A DNA stretch of 62,595 nt. Origin: Arthrobacter sp. Its GTDB lineage: Bacteria; Actinomycetota; Actinomycetes; Actinomycetales; Micrococcaceae. This document shows positions 17,414-25,008 of the stretch, piece after piece (positions within the stretch are counted from its first letter, which is position 1; each line of letters opens with the position of its first letter). Under the pieces are notes generated by a model, which was given only the letters and a program-made list of their open reading frames with translations, was not told the origin of the DNA and did not search any database. The stretch is taken from assembly GCA_026393275.1 (NCBI GenBank), contig JAPLAM010000106.1, forward strand, positions 1-62,595. Direction: 5' to 3'. The translations under genes were made by a program, and so were the position numbers.

Positions 17414-18609
17414 ATCCCACTACCGCCGCTGCCCACAAACCGCGGCGCCAGCGCCACAGCCGCCGCACCCTGAAGCGGGTCGCCTCCGCCGCGCTGCTCG
17501 TTCTCGCGGCCGCGACGCTCAGCTACGGCTCGGCGGGTGCCACAACGGGCCCGCCCGCTGCCGCCACCGCCGCTGTGCCGGCTGCCACCACCGCAGGCCA
17601 GGGCTACCTTCCCGGGGCCAAGCACGTCTTCGTGATCAACCTCGAAAACAAGGGCTACGACGAGACCTGGGGTCCGGCGTCGGCCGCCCCGTATCTGTCG
17701 CAGACGCTGCGCGGCCAGGGGGTGCTGCTGAACCAATACTTCGGCACCGCCCACAACTCCCAGCCCAACTACGTGGCACAGATTTCCGGGCAGGGACCGA
17801 ACCCCCAGATGCAGGCCGACTGCCAGACCTACTCGCCGTTTGCCGGCACCGGCACTGCCAGCCCCGGCCAGGCCGTCGGCGACGGCTGCGTCTTCCCGGC
17901 CACCGTTCCCACCGTCGCCGGGCAGCTCAAGGACGCAGGGAAGACCTGGAAGGGCTACATGGAAGACATGGGAACCCCTTGCCGGCATCCGGCCCTCGGC
18001 GCAGTGGACGACACGCAGAAGGCCAAGGTGGGCGACCAGTACGCGGCCCGCCACAACCCCTTTGTCTACTTCGCCGGGATCACCGGTTCACCGGACTGCG
18101 CCAAGAACGACGTCGACCTCGGCGCCCTGAAAACGGATCTCGCGTCGACCGCCACGACCCCTAATCTGTCCATGATCACGCCCAACCTCTGCCACGACGG
18201 CCATGACTCCCCTTGTGTTGACGGACAGCCCGGCGGCCTCAAAAGCGCCGACGAGTGGCTCAAGCAGTGGGTCCCTGCCATCACGTCCTCCCCGGCGTTC
18301 AAGCAGGACGGCGTCCTGGTCATCACCTTCGACGAGTCGGACGGACCCCAGTCCGATGCCAGTGCGTGCTGCGGCGAAGGCCCCGGACCCAACTCCCCGC
18401 AGCCCGGCATCACCGGCCCCGGCGGCGGCCGGGTAGGTGCACTCGTGCTCTCGCCGTTCACGAAGGGCGGGACCTGGTCCACCACCCCGTACAACCACTA
18501 CAGCCTGCTCGCCAGCATAGAAGACACCTTCGGGCTGCCTTACCTCGGCTACGCCGGGACCCCGGGCCTGAACCGCTTCGGACTCGACGTGTACAACGCC
18601 GGGGTCTAG
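17410..18609 (+). CDS. Secreted phosphoesterase (acid phosphatase family)
   Basis: 399 aa. A basic N-terminus and hydrophobic stretch (about 24-48) form a Sec-type signal, followed by an Ala/Thr-rich linker and the catalytic domain: HVFVINLENKGYDETWG, NYVAQISGQ, VITFDESD. It belongs to the same superfamily as its upstream partner but is a distinct subfamily. GTG 17410 overlaps the preceding stop (GTGA); ATG 17398 is an alternative. The pair may release phosphate or diacylglycerol from phospholipids. Confidence 0.85.
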   Translation: MNPTTAAAHKPRRQRHSRRTLKRVASAALLVLAAATLSYGSAGATTGPPAAATAAVPAATTAGQGYLPGAKHVFVINLENKGYDETWGPASAAPYLSQTLRGQGVLLNQYFGTAHNSQPNYVAQISGQGPNPQMQADCQTYSPFAGTGTASPGQAVGDGCVFPATVPTVAGQLKDAGKTWKGYMEDMGTPCRHPALGAVDDTQKAKVGDQYAARHNPFVYFAGITGSPDCAKNDVDLGALKTDLASTATTPNLSMITPNLCHDGHDSPCVDGQPGGLKSADEWLKQWVPAITSSPAFKQDGVLVITFDESDGPQSDASACCGEGPGPNSPQPGITGPGGGRVGALVLSPFTKGGTWSTTPYNHYSLLASIEDTFGLPYLGYAGTPGLNRFGLDVYNAGV

Positions 18610-18627
18610 ACCCCAGACCCGCAAAAC

Positions 18628-18671
18628 CGCACATGCCCGGCCGGTGGAGTTCCACCAGCCGGGCATGTGCG
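18628..18671. terminator. Strong hairpin terminator
   Basis: A 14-bp perfect stem, CGCACATGCCCGGC with its complement, continues into an inner GGTGG/CCACC stem with loop AGTT. It lies 19 bases after the phosphoesterase stop and faces the convergent DUF1345 gene, so it can serve both. Confidence 0.8.
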
Positions 18672-18701
18672 TTCGGGGATTGACCTGCTACCGGGGTCCG
18701 T

Positions 18702-19376
18702 TCAGTGAATGAGGCCGGACACCAGGTTGATGGTGGTGGCCAGAACGATGGCTCCCAGCAGGTAGGACAGCAGCGCCTGGCGTAGCACGGTGGTGCGGAT
18801 GGCGTCGGTTTTCAGGTCGGTGTCTGAAACCTGGAAGGTCATGCCCACGGTGAAAGCGAGATAGGCGAAATCGAGGTAGCGCGGACGCGTGTCCTCGTTG
18901 AAGTCCACGCCGTTGGCGTCCCGATAGTAGATCGACGCGTAGCGCAGGGTGTACAGCGTGTGCACCAGGAACCAGGACAGGGCCACGCTGCCCAGCGCCA
19001 TGGCGATGATGGCGGCTTTAGCGCCGCCCGCGGCGTTGGAAGCGTCCAAGAGGATCAGGGCAACCCCGGCAAAGCTGGCGATCGTAGCCACCAGGACCAG
19101 GACATCCGAGACACCCCGGCCCGGATCCTCGCGCCGGGCGTGCGCAGCCGTTGCCTCGGACTGAAGACGCCCGATGACTGCCCACACCCAGATCAGGTAG
19201 GTCAGCGATGCTGCCGCCCACCCCATCGCGGGCGCATACGCCCATGACTTCAAGGACCCGACGGCCAGCCCCACAGCCACCCCGACGACGACCATGGCCA
19301 CCACCCTGAGGCGCGAATGATGGGCCCGGGTGTTGAAGTTCAGGCCTTGGCGGCCGGCCTTGTTATTTGTACTCAT
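18702..19376 (-). CDS. DUF1345 family membrane protein
   Basis: 224 aa with about five membrane helices and the family segment YLDFAYLAFTVGMTFQVSDTDL, which is diagnostic for DUF1345, a widespread membrane family of unknown function. ATG 19376 is chosen since the frame upstream is low-complexity and not membrane-like. It lies 65 bases after the UBP zinc-finger gene on the same strand and may be co-transcribed with it. Confidence 0.85.
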   Translation of the reverse strand: MSTNNKAGRQGLNFNTRAHHSRLRVVAMVVVGVAVGLAVGSLKSWAYAPAMGWAAASLTYLIWVWAVIGRLQSEATAAHARREDPGRGVSDVLVLVATIASFAGVALILLDASNAAGGAKAAIIAMALGSVALSWFLVHTLYTLRYASIYYRDANGVDFNEDTRPRYLDFAYLAFTVGMTFQVSDTDLKTDAIRTTVLRQALLSYLLGAIVLATTINLVSGLIH

Positions 19377-19440
19377 GTTGCGATCATTCCACCCAGAGCC
19401 AAACCGACGCGCGCCCCGTGCCCCGCGTGTTGCATCCCGG

Positions 19441-19788
19441 TCAGTGCAGGTGGTCCTGCCAGTCCCCGGGAAGGCGTGAGGCCGGCCCCGGGACGCCCTG
19501 CCCCGGCGGATGGTGGGCCGGCGGTTGAAGGTCCGGTCCGTCGAAGAACGAGGAGCTGGGGTAGTCGAAGAACCAGTCTTCGCCAGGTTCGAAGCTGCGG
19601 ATGACCGGGTGGCCGGAAGATTGGGCATGCGCTGTCGCGTGTTGGCCGGGTGAATTGTCGCAGCAGCCGATGTGGCCGCATTGCGCGCACCGGCGAAGGT
19701 GGAGCCACCAGCCTCCGCCGGCCTCGCACTCAACGCAACCGGTCCCGCTAGGTGGAATCGACTCGTCGATTCCCGGTTTGGCATCCAT
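19441..19788 (-). CDS. UBP-type zinc-finger protein
   Basis: 115 aa. CVEC, then CAQCGHIGCCDNSPGQHATAH and SGHPVIRSFEPGEDWFFDY reproduce the zinc-binding ZnF-UBP fold known from eukaryotic deubiquitinases, including the Trp-Phe pocket residues. Stand-alone versions occur in actinobacteria, where the ligand is unknown. ATG 19788 follows AGGGG. The C-terminal 35 residues are Pro-rich and probably disordered. A DosR-like box lies about 125 bases upstream. Confidence 0.85.
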   Translation of the reverse strand: MDAKPGIDESIPPSGTGCVECEAGGGWWLHLRRCAQCGHIGCCDNSPGQHATAHAQSSGHPVIRSFEPGEDWFFDYPSSSFFDGPDLQPPAHHPPGQGVPGPASRLPGDWQDHLH

Positions 19789-20200
19789 TTGGTTTCCCCT
19801 CGGATCGAGTGCACCTCGGTCCACGGTCCAGCCTACCCGCAGCGACAGCAGCACCTAAGAAAATCCGGGCAAGGAATCGCAGCCCAGGCAGGAAATGCCG
19901 CCGTGGCTGTTCTAGGGACTTTAGTCCCTATCCGGGAGCCAGGTGGGGGCGTGGACTGTAAAGGTCCTCCGGCCGACCACTTCCGGAGCAACCCCGGTCC
20001 TGAAGACGCGGACCACGACCGCCAGCCGAGACCACGGCTAGGCCATCAACGGGTATCAAGTACATATCTTTCGGCGCCCTTCCGCTCAGCAGTCCGGGAT
20101 CCTTCCCCGGAACAATCCGGGATAGGGGCCCGTCTGCAGCCTGGCTGCCCGGGTCCGGCTTAGGCACCGAAGATATGGCCTCCTTCAAAGGATCAGGTTC
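19789..20200. other. Divergent intergenic region with a DosR-like palindrome
   Basis: 412 bases between the UBP zinc-finger gene and the Trp/His/Asp-rich protein. Besides the palindrome at 19913-19930 it contains TAGGCT (19835-19830, minus), a possible -10 for the zinc-finger gene, and TGTAAA (19957-19962, plus). No further gene is supported. Confidence 0.5.
19913..19930. promoter_or_regulatory. DosR/DevR-type binding site
   Basis: TAGGGACTTTAGTCCCTA. The 14-base core GGGACTTTAGTCCC fits every position of the DosR (DevR) dormancy-regulon consensus core GGGACTWWAGTCCC. In mycobacteria this site binds DosR under hypoxia or NO. Here it could act rightwards, centred about 48 bases before a start point served by TGTAAA at 19957, or leftwards on the zinc-finger gene. 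No DosR-like regulator gene is adjacent; which promoter it serves is unresolved. Confidence 0.6.
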
Positions 20201-20593
20201 ATGAACAAGACTATTCACATCATCGCAACGACTGCCGTGACGGCCGCTTTGGGGATGGGTGCCGCTGCCCTGCCTGCCAGCGCCGCCACACCTACCTCCA
20301 CCAGCACCTGGAACCAGTCTTCGTTCCAGAACAGGCACCAGGTACGGGACACCAACCGGCACGACAGGGTGCACGGCTGGTTCGACGGGGAGCACCGTTG
20401 GCACAGCAACTCCGATGGCTGGGGTTGGCGTGACGACGACGGCAAATGGCGGGACGACAGCGACCACAACGGCTGGTGGACGGGCGACGACGGCTGCCGG
20501 CACGACAGGAACGGTTTCTGGGACCACAACGGACAACGGCACGACAACAACAAGAACGACAACAACCGGATCCACCGGTCGATCCGCTGGTAG
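20201..20593 (+). CDS. Secreted Trp/His/Asp-rich small protein, copy A
   Basis: 130 aa. A Sec signal peptide ends at an LPASA-A site near residue 28. The mature part is dominated by Asp, His, Trp, Gly, Asn and Arg, with a loose repeat of the form D-x-x-G-x-W-(R/H): GWFDGEHRWH, GWRDDDGKW, DHNGWW, DGCRHD, GFWDHNG. There is one Cys. It is a close paralogue of the gene at 57810-58172, including the ribosome site (AAAGGA plus eight bases) and the start Met-Asn-Lys. I know no described family; metal or wall-polymer binding is a guess from composition. Confidence 0.8.
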   Translation: MNKTIHIIATTAVTAALGMGAAALPASAATPTSTSTWNQSSFQNRHQVRDTNRHDRVHGWFDGEHRWHSNSDGWGWRDDDGKWRDDSDHNGWWTGDDGCRHDRNGFWDHNGQRHDNNKNDNNRIHRSIRW

Positions 20594-20628
20594 TGAGGCG
20601 CCCGGCTGACGACCGGGGCAACTAAAAA

Positions 20629-20666
20629 GGTCGGGGCGGCGGGGCTGTGCTATCGCCGCCCCGACC
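20629..20666 (+). terminator. Hairpin terminator
   Basis: Perfect 13-bp stem GGTCGGGGCGGCG with a 12-base loop, 36 bases after the stop of the Trp/His/Asp-rich gene. It isolates that gene from the PAP2-DedA operon. Confidence 0.75.
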
Positions 20667-20697
20667 ATGCGCGGAGCCGGCGCCGGCCTCCGCGGAG

Positions 20698-20718
20698 TTC
20701 TTAAGCGTTTCTTAAACG
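20698..20718 (+). promoter_or_regulatory. 11-bp-period direct repeat, likely OmpR-type regulator box
   Basis: TTCTTAAGCG (20698-20707) and TTCTTAAACG (20709-20718) match at nine of ten bases with an 11-base period, the geometry bound by OmpR/PhoB-class regulators as head-to-tail dimers. It lies 63-83 bases before the PAP2 start and is the only notable AT-rich motif between the terminator and the operon. The operon encodes exactly such a regulator, so autoregulation is inferred. Confidence 0.55.
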
Positions 20719-20780
20719 GCACGGGAAAGACTTGGACAGGACGCGTGACCGCGCGCCGTTGCCCCGAGCCGGAGGATTCG

Positions 20781-21542
20781 ATGACTGGACCCGCCCCTGT
20801 CGACCGCACTGCACCCCACCACGTTCCCGATGCGCATACCGCTGCCGGATCAAGGTTTTGGGCCCTCCCCCAGGCCCGGCATTGGCTGCTGGTCGGCGTC
20901 CTGCTGTGCGCGGCCGTCATCGCGCTGGGCCTGGCGGTGCAGCTGGTCCCCGGCGAAACCCCGGCCGAGCTGGGCGTGGACCAGGATCTCAGCCAGCACC
21001 ACGCCGCCGTGCTCACCGCCATCGCGATGGGAATCAATCTGATTTTCGGCCCGGTGGCAGGGCTCGCGGTGGTCGGCGTCGCCGCCCTCTACATCTGGCT
21101 GGTCCGGCGTGACCTGGTCAAGGCCGTCGGCTTCGGCCTCGTGGCGTGCTCCGGCTGGGTGGCCAGCGAAGCCTTCAAGCTCATCATCGGCCGCCAACGG
21201 CCCAACCCGGCGCTGCTCTTCGATCCGCTCGCGCCGGAGACCGGCTCCAACAGCTTCCCCAGCGGTCACGTTTCGTTCGCCGTCGCGCTCGCCTTCGCAC
21301 TTTACTTCCTGGCTCGCGGCACCCGCTGGTCTAAGGTGATTGCCGTCGCGGGGGCTGCCATGGCCCTCATCGTGGCGTGGTCCAGGATCTATGTCGGGGT
21401 CCACTACCCCACCGACGTGGCGGCCTCGTTCCTGGCCGCGACCGCAGCGGTGGTCCTGCTCACGGGGCTGTGGAACCGCTTCGCTCCCCGGATCGTGGAC
21501 CGCCTCCCGGCTGCCCTCTTCGCCCGCTCAATCCGACGCTAA
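20781..21542 (+). CDS. PAP2 family phosphatase (undecaprenyl-PP phosphatase type)
   Basis: 253 aa, about six membrane helices. The three phosphatase motifs are intact: KLIIGRQRP (Lys133, Arg140-Pro141), NSFPSGHVSF (PSGH 160-163) and SRIYVGVHYPTDV (Ser-Arg 201-202, His208, Asp212). Integral PAP2 enzymes dephosphorylate lipid pyrophosphates such as undecaprenyl pyrophosphate on the outer face. ATG 20781 follows GGAGG. It heads an operon with a DedA protein 10 bases later and then a two-component system. Confidence 0.88.
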   Translation: MTGPAPVDRTAPHHVPDAHTAAGSRFWALPQARHWLLVGVLLCAAVIALGLAVQLVPGETPAELGVDQDLSQHHAAVLTAIAMGINLIFGPVAGLAVVGVAALYIWLVRRDLVKAVGFGLVACSGWVASEAFKLIIGRQRPNPALLFDPLAPETGSNSFPSGHVSFAVALAFALYFLARGTRWSKVIAVAGAAMALIVAWSRIYVGVHYPTDVAASFLAATAAVVLLTGLWNRFAPRIVDRLPAALFARSIRR

Positions 21543-21552
21543 GGACGTAACC

Positions 21553-22320
21553 GTGCATAGCATGTACCTCTCAGGAGTGGTTCCAGCCCTGACCGCAGCG
21601 GCAGGCTCCCCGTCCCTGTTGGACCCGGCGAGCCTGCTCGCGGGGTTCGGGCCGGCGGCCCTGGGCGTGATCGCCGTGATGGTTTTCATCGAATCCGGTG
21701 TGCTGTTTCCGTTCCTGCCCGGCGATTCCTTGCTCTTCACGGCGGGGCTGCTGCACCAGCAGCTGCAACTGACGCTGCCCGCGCTGATCGGCGTCGTGAC
21801 CGCTGCCGCCGTCGCCGGTGACCAGGTCGGCTACATGCTGGGACGCGCCTTTGGACGGCGCTGGTTCAAAGATGACGCCAAGGTGTTGAAGACGTCCCAC
21901 TTGACCACCACGGAGGACTTCTTCCGCCGCCACGGCGGCGCCGCCGTCGTCCTGGCCCGTTTTGTGCCCATCGTCAGGACGTTTGCGCCGCTGACCGCCG
22001 GCATCGGCCGCTACGGGTACAAGGCCTTTACCCTCTGGAACATCATCGGAGCCTTTGCGTGGGCGACGTCCGTGACCCTGCTGGGCACCTGGCTGGGACA
22101 GTACGAGATCATCGCCAAGAACATCGACGTGATCGCCGTGGTCATGGTCCTCGTCTCGGTCCTGCCCTGGGGGATCCAGTTCCTCAGGCAACGACGCCGC
22201 AACCGCCGTGCGCCCGCAGAGGCCGCAGCGGATGACGCTGCCGGCACGGGCGGCAGGGCCGAAACAGACCGCGACACGGCCGACGGCGTGCTGGCCGGGG
22301 AAATGGCCGCGAAAGAATAG
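21553..22320 (+). CDS. DedA family membrane protein
   Basis: 255 aa. The DedA/SNARE-associated core is visible: ESGVLFPFLPGDSLLF, GDQVGYMLGRAFGRR and VLARFVPIVRTFAPLTAG with the Arg residues needed for function, then a hydrophilic Ala-rich tail. DedA proteins include flippases that return undecaprenyl phosphate to the cytoplasmic leaflet. GTG 21553 follows AAGGA. The preceding gene encodes a PAP2 phosphatase that could make the substrate, and the next gene starts six bases after this stop. Confidence 0.88.
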   Translation: MHSMYLSGVVPALTAAAGSPSLLDPASLLAGFGPAALGVIAVMVFIESGVLFPFLPGDSLLFTAGLLHQQLQLTLPALIGVVTAAAVAGDQVGYMLGRAFGRRWFKDDAKVLKTSHLTTTEDFFRRHGGAAVVLARFVPIVRTFAPLTAGIGRYGYKAFTLWNIIGAFAWATSVTLLGTWLGQYEIIAKNIDVIAVVMVLVSVLPWGIQFLRQRRRNRRAPAEAAADDAAGTGGRAETDRDTADGVLAGEMAAKE

Positions 22321-22325
22321 GCGGC

Positions 22326-23000
22326 ATGAGTATCGCTGACCGGCCGTCCCTGCTGCTCGTCGAGGACGACCCCGTCCTGGGCCCGCTCATCGCTGAACTG
22401 CTCGAGCCGGACTACCGGGTCCGGCTGGTCGCCAACGGCCAGGACGGTTTGCACGTGGGCCTGACAGAGCCGTGGGACGTGATGGTGATCGACCGCGGGC
22501 TGCCCGTCATGGACGGGATCGCCCTGATCGCGGCCTTGCGGTCTAAGGGCATCGCCGCGCCGATCCTGATCCTGACGGCGCTGGGCGACCCCAGCGAAAA
22601 GGTCCGGGGCCTCGACGCCGGCGCCAACGACTACGTGACCAAGCCGTTCGACGCCGGCGAGCTGGCGGCCCGGCTGCGTGCCCTGACGCGCACGTACACC
22701 CTGTCCGCCGGGACGGTGAGCATCGGCGACTGGGAGCTCGATCCGGCGTCGCGCTCGGTCCGCTCCGTTTACGGCAGCCTGGTCTCCCTCACGGCGAAAG
22801 AGTCCGAACTGCTCGCCGCACTCGCCGTCGAGCCCGGCCGGGTGTTCAGCCGCGACGAGCTGCTCGCCGGGTTTTTCCACCCCACGGACCAACCGGGCGT
22901 GATCGACACCTATGTCCACCACCTGCGCCGGAAGATCGCCAAGTCTGTTGTCCGCACCGTCCATGGCGTCGGCTACCAGATTGGCGACGCCCGTGATTGA
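22326..23000 (+). CDS. OmpR/PhoB-type response regulator
   Basis: 224 aa: receiver domain (acidic pocket Glu13-Asp14-Asp15, phosphorylation Asp56, Lys in YVTKPF) and a C-terminal winged helix (SLTAKESELLAALAVEPGRVFSRDELL, ending HHLRRKIAK...GVGYQIG). It is encoded between the DedA gene (five bases upstream) and its kinase (about 24 bases downstream). The 11-bp-period repeat at 20698-20718 is a plausible target. Confidence 0.92.
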   Translation: MSIADRPSLLLVEDDPVLGPLIAELLEPDYRVRLVANGQDGLHVGLTEPWDVMVIDRGLPVMDGIALIAALRSKGIAAPILILTALGDPSEKVRGLDAGANDYVTKPFDAGELAARLRALTRTYTLSAGTVSIGDWELDPASRSVRSVYGSLVSLTAKESELLAALAVEPGRVFSRDELLAGFFHPTDQPGVIDTYVHHLRRKIAKSVVRTVHGVGYQIGDARD

Positions 23001-23024
23001 CACTAAGAAAGCACCGGCTTGGGA

Positions 23025-24032
23025 ATGCGAATGACTAAGGAAGAACTGCCGGGCGCAACCCCGGACCAGTCCACCCTGCGCAAGGCCTCGCTCAAGGTGG
23101 CCGTGCGCATCAGTGCCGCCTGCGCGGTCATGGTGCTCTGCCTCCTCGCCGTCGCGGCCCTCTATCTCATGAACAAACTGGCCCATCCGGAGCTGCCGCC
23201 CTCGGCGTCGGCCGGGACCACCTACGCCTACCTTGATTCCAAGGATCTGCTGGAGGCGATGATCATCGCCGGGGTGGCGGGCATCGCCTTGGCCGGCCTG
23301 GTGGGCTGGCTCAGTGCCCGCAGCGCCATCCGTCCGCTGGGCGAGGCGCTGGCCCGGCAGCGCCGGTTTGTCCAGGACGCCAGCCACGAACTCCGTACGC
23401 CGCTGGCCATCCTGGACACCCGGATCCAGCTCGCGCAGCGCGAGGCAGCCCCGGACTCACCGCCGGGCAAGGCACTGGCCCGGATCCGCGAGGACGCCGC
23501 CACGCTGACGGGAATCGTCAACGAGCTGTTGCTGGCCGCCACCGCGGTGGCCCCCGATCCCGCGGCGGAGCCCGTGGATCTGGCCGAGGTCGCCGCTTCG
23601 GTCGCTGAAAGCCTGCAGCAGCTGGCGGCGGCGAAGGAGGTCCGCCTGGACTTCGCTGCCGACGGCCGCCCGTGGGCCAGGATCGAACCTAACGCGCTGC
23701 GGCGCGCGGTACTGGCGCTGGCTGACAACGCCCTGGCCCACACCCCACCCGGCGGGCGCGTCACCATTTCGACGGCGGCCCGGCAAAACCAGGCGGTCAT
23801 CACGGTGGCGGACACGGGTGCCGGGATCACCGGCGTCGACCAGGCCCGGATATTCGACCGTTTTGTCCGGACGGCCAGCCCGGACGGTGCACGCGGACGG
23901 CGGAGCTTCGGCATCGGCCTGTCCCTGGTCCGCGAGATTTCCATGGCGGCCGGCGGCACGGTGGAGGTGGCCCGGACCGGCGCTGACGGTACCGTCATGA
24001 CCCTGGCGCTGCCGCTGGCTGGGGGCTACTGA
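23025..24032 (+). CDS. Sensor histidine kinase (HisKA type)
   Basis: 335 aa. Two membrane helices (about 26-50 and 76-97) bracket only a short extracellular loop of some 25 residues. The H-box FVQDASHELRTPLA has His121, and the HATPase domain has NALAHTPPGG, DTGAGI and RRSFGIGLSLV. The tiny loop suggests sensing within the membrane, as for kinases that monitor envelope stress. Starts at TTG 23019, ATG 23025 or ATG 23031 are possible; none has a clear ribosome site. Last gene of the PAP2-DedA operon. Confidence 0.88.
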   Translation: MRMTKEELPGATPDQSTLRKASLKVAVRISAACAVMVLCLLAVAALYLMNKLAHPELPPSASAGTTYAYLDSKDLLEAMIIAGVAGIALAGLVGWLSARSAIRPLGEALARQRRFVQDASHELRTPLAILDTRIQLAQREAAPDSPPGKALARIREDAATLTGIVNELLLAATAVAPDPAAEPVDLAEVAASVAESLQQLAAAKEVRLDFAADGRPWARIEPNALRRAVLALADNALAHTPPGGRVTISTAARQNQAVITVADTGAGITGVDQARIFDRFVRTASPDGARGRRSFGIGLSLVREISMAAGGTVEVARTGADGTVMTLALPLAGGY

Positions 24033-24074
24033 CCACACGGACCCGGAGGCGAGGGACGCCCGAGATCAGTTGGC

Positions 24075-24428
24075 TCACCCACCCTGGGACCGGGCCCGGT
24101 CATGGTCCGGGACTGTCGGGGTGGCCGGCTCCACGTTCGTCCTGGCGAGGAGCGCCGCGACCACCTCGGCCACCAGGTCCTCCTTCTCCCGCTTTTTCGC
24201 GTCCTCGAGCTGGGCTACTTCGACCCGGGCGGCCTGCCAGGCGGACCAGTGACCGGAGACGAGGGCCCACAGCGACAAGGCCGAGACGTAAACGACGGAG
24301 TCCAGCCAGCCCATCATCAGCGATATCGGGATCATCAGGATCCAGACAACGGCCAGCCACCCGTTGACGCGCCGCATGAAGACGGGGTCCCCCTGTACCA
24401 TCGCCCAAAGACTCTTTACCGGGCCCAC
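24075..24428 (-). CDS. Small membrane protein of unknown function
   Basis: 117 aa with two adjacent hydrophobic helices (about residues 22-60) followed by a charged, probably coiled-coil tail (ARVEVAQLEDAKKREKEDLVAEVV). GTG 24428 is preceded by GAGGAG. It overlaps nothing and converges on the kinase gene. The layout (two helices and a cytoplasmic coiled coil) suggests a small membrane adaptor, but I cannot name a family. Confidence 0.6.
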   Translation of the reverse strand: MGPVKSLWAMVQGDPVFMRRVNGWLAVVWILMIPISLMMGWLDSVVYVSALSLWALVSGHWSAWQAARVEVAQLEDAKKREKEDLVAEVVAALLARTNVEPATPTVPDHDRARSQGG

Positions 24429-24570
24429 ACATTCTCCTCATGTCGGTGGCGGGACAATTCCTGCCGTCGGGACAGTAGCCGTGGATTCTGTGAAGAAGCT
24501 GACCGCGGTCGGGCAGCACTCGCCCACGTGCCGGGGAGCGTTGCACCGCGGACGGGACTAGTCTCATTCC

Positions 24571-25008
24571 ATGGCAAAAGACTCGAGAAAAAACAGTGCC
24601 ACTGCATCCGTCGTCTGGCTGCCCGAACCGGAGGACCACGACTACCCGGCCGCGGAGCGATATCTCGCCCTGCTCACCGACAACGTCAGCGCCGCTGCCA
24701 CCGTGCAGGCACTCCGCAGCCTCCCGGTCACCCAACAGCTGGCGAAGGACATCCTGCGCGCCTCCGGCCTGCCACTGCTGACAAGGGAAAACCCTCACGT
24801 CGCGTCGGACCTTGCCAAAATAGCGGCCGGCAAGAAGCTCTCGCCGGTGCTGATGGTCCGCGGCGACCTCCATGCCGGCATTGCGGCCCAGATCGCCGAT
24901 GGCTACCACCGGGTCTGCGCGTCCTATCTCACCGACGAGAACACGCCCATCCCCGTGAAGCTGGCGCCCATGGCAGCCAGGGGACCCGCCGGGGCCGGCG
25001 CAGGGTGA
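24571..25008 (+). CDS. Conserved hypothetical protein with ParB-like IADGYHR motif
   Basis: 145 aa, soluble. The C-terminal half, LSPVLMVRGDL...IADGYHRVCASY, resembles the phosphate-binding turn of the ParB/sulfiredoxin fold (I-x-D-G-x-H-R), a fold used by nucleotide-binding proteins and some kinases. No helix-turn-helix follows, so it is not a partition protein. The stop overlaps the antiporter start (GTGA), making a two-gene unit. Confidence 0.65.
   Translation: MAKDSRKNSATASVVWLPEPEDHDYPAAERYLALLTDNVSAAATVQALRSLPVTQQLAKDILRASGLPLLTRENPHVASDLAKIAAGKKLSPVLMVRGDLHAGIAAQIADGYHRVCASYLTDENTPIPVKLAPMAARGPAGAGAG

Noticed and set aside
22011..23387. 458-aa minus-strand frame across DedA, regulator and kinase
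   Set aside because: Antisense to three genes with intact motifs; no ribosome site.
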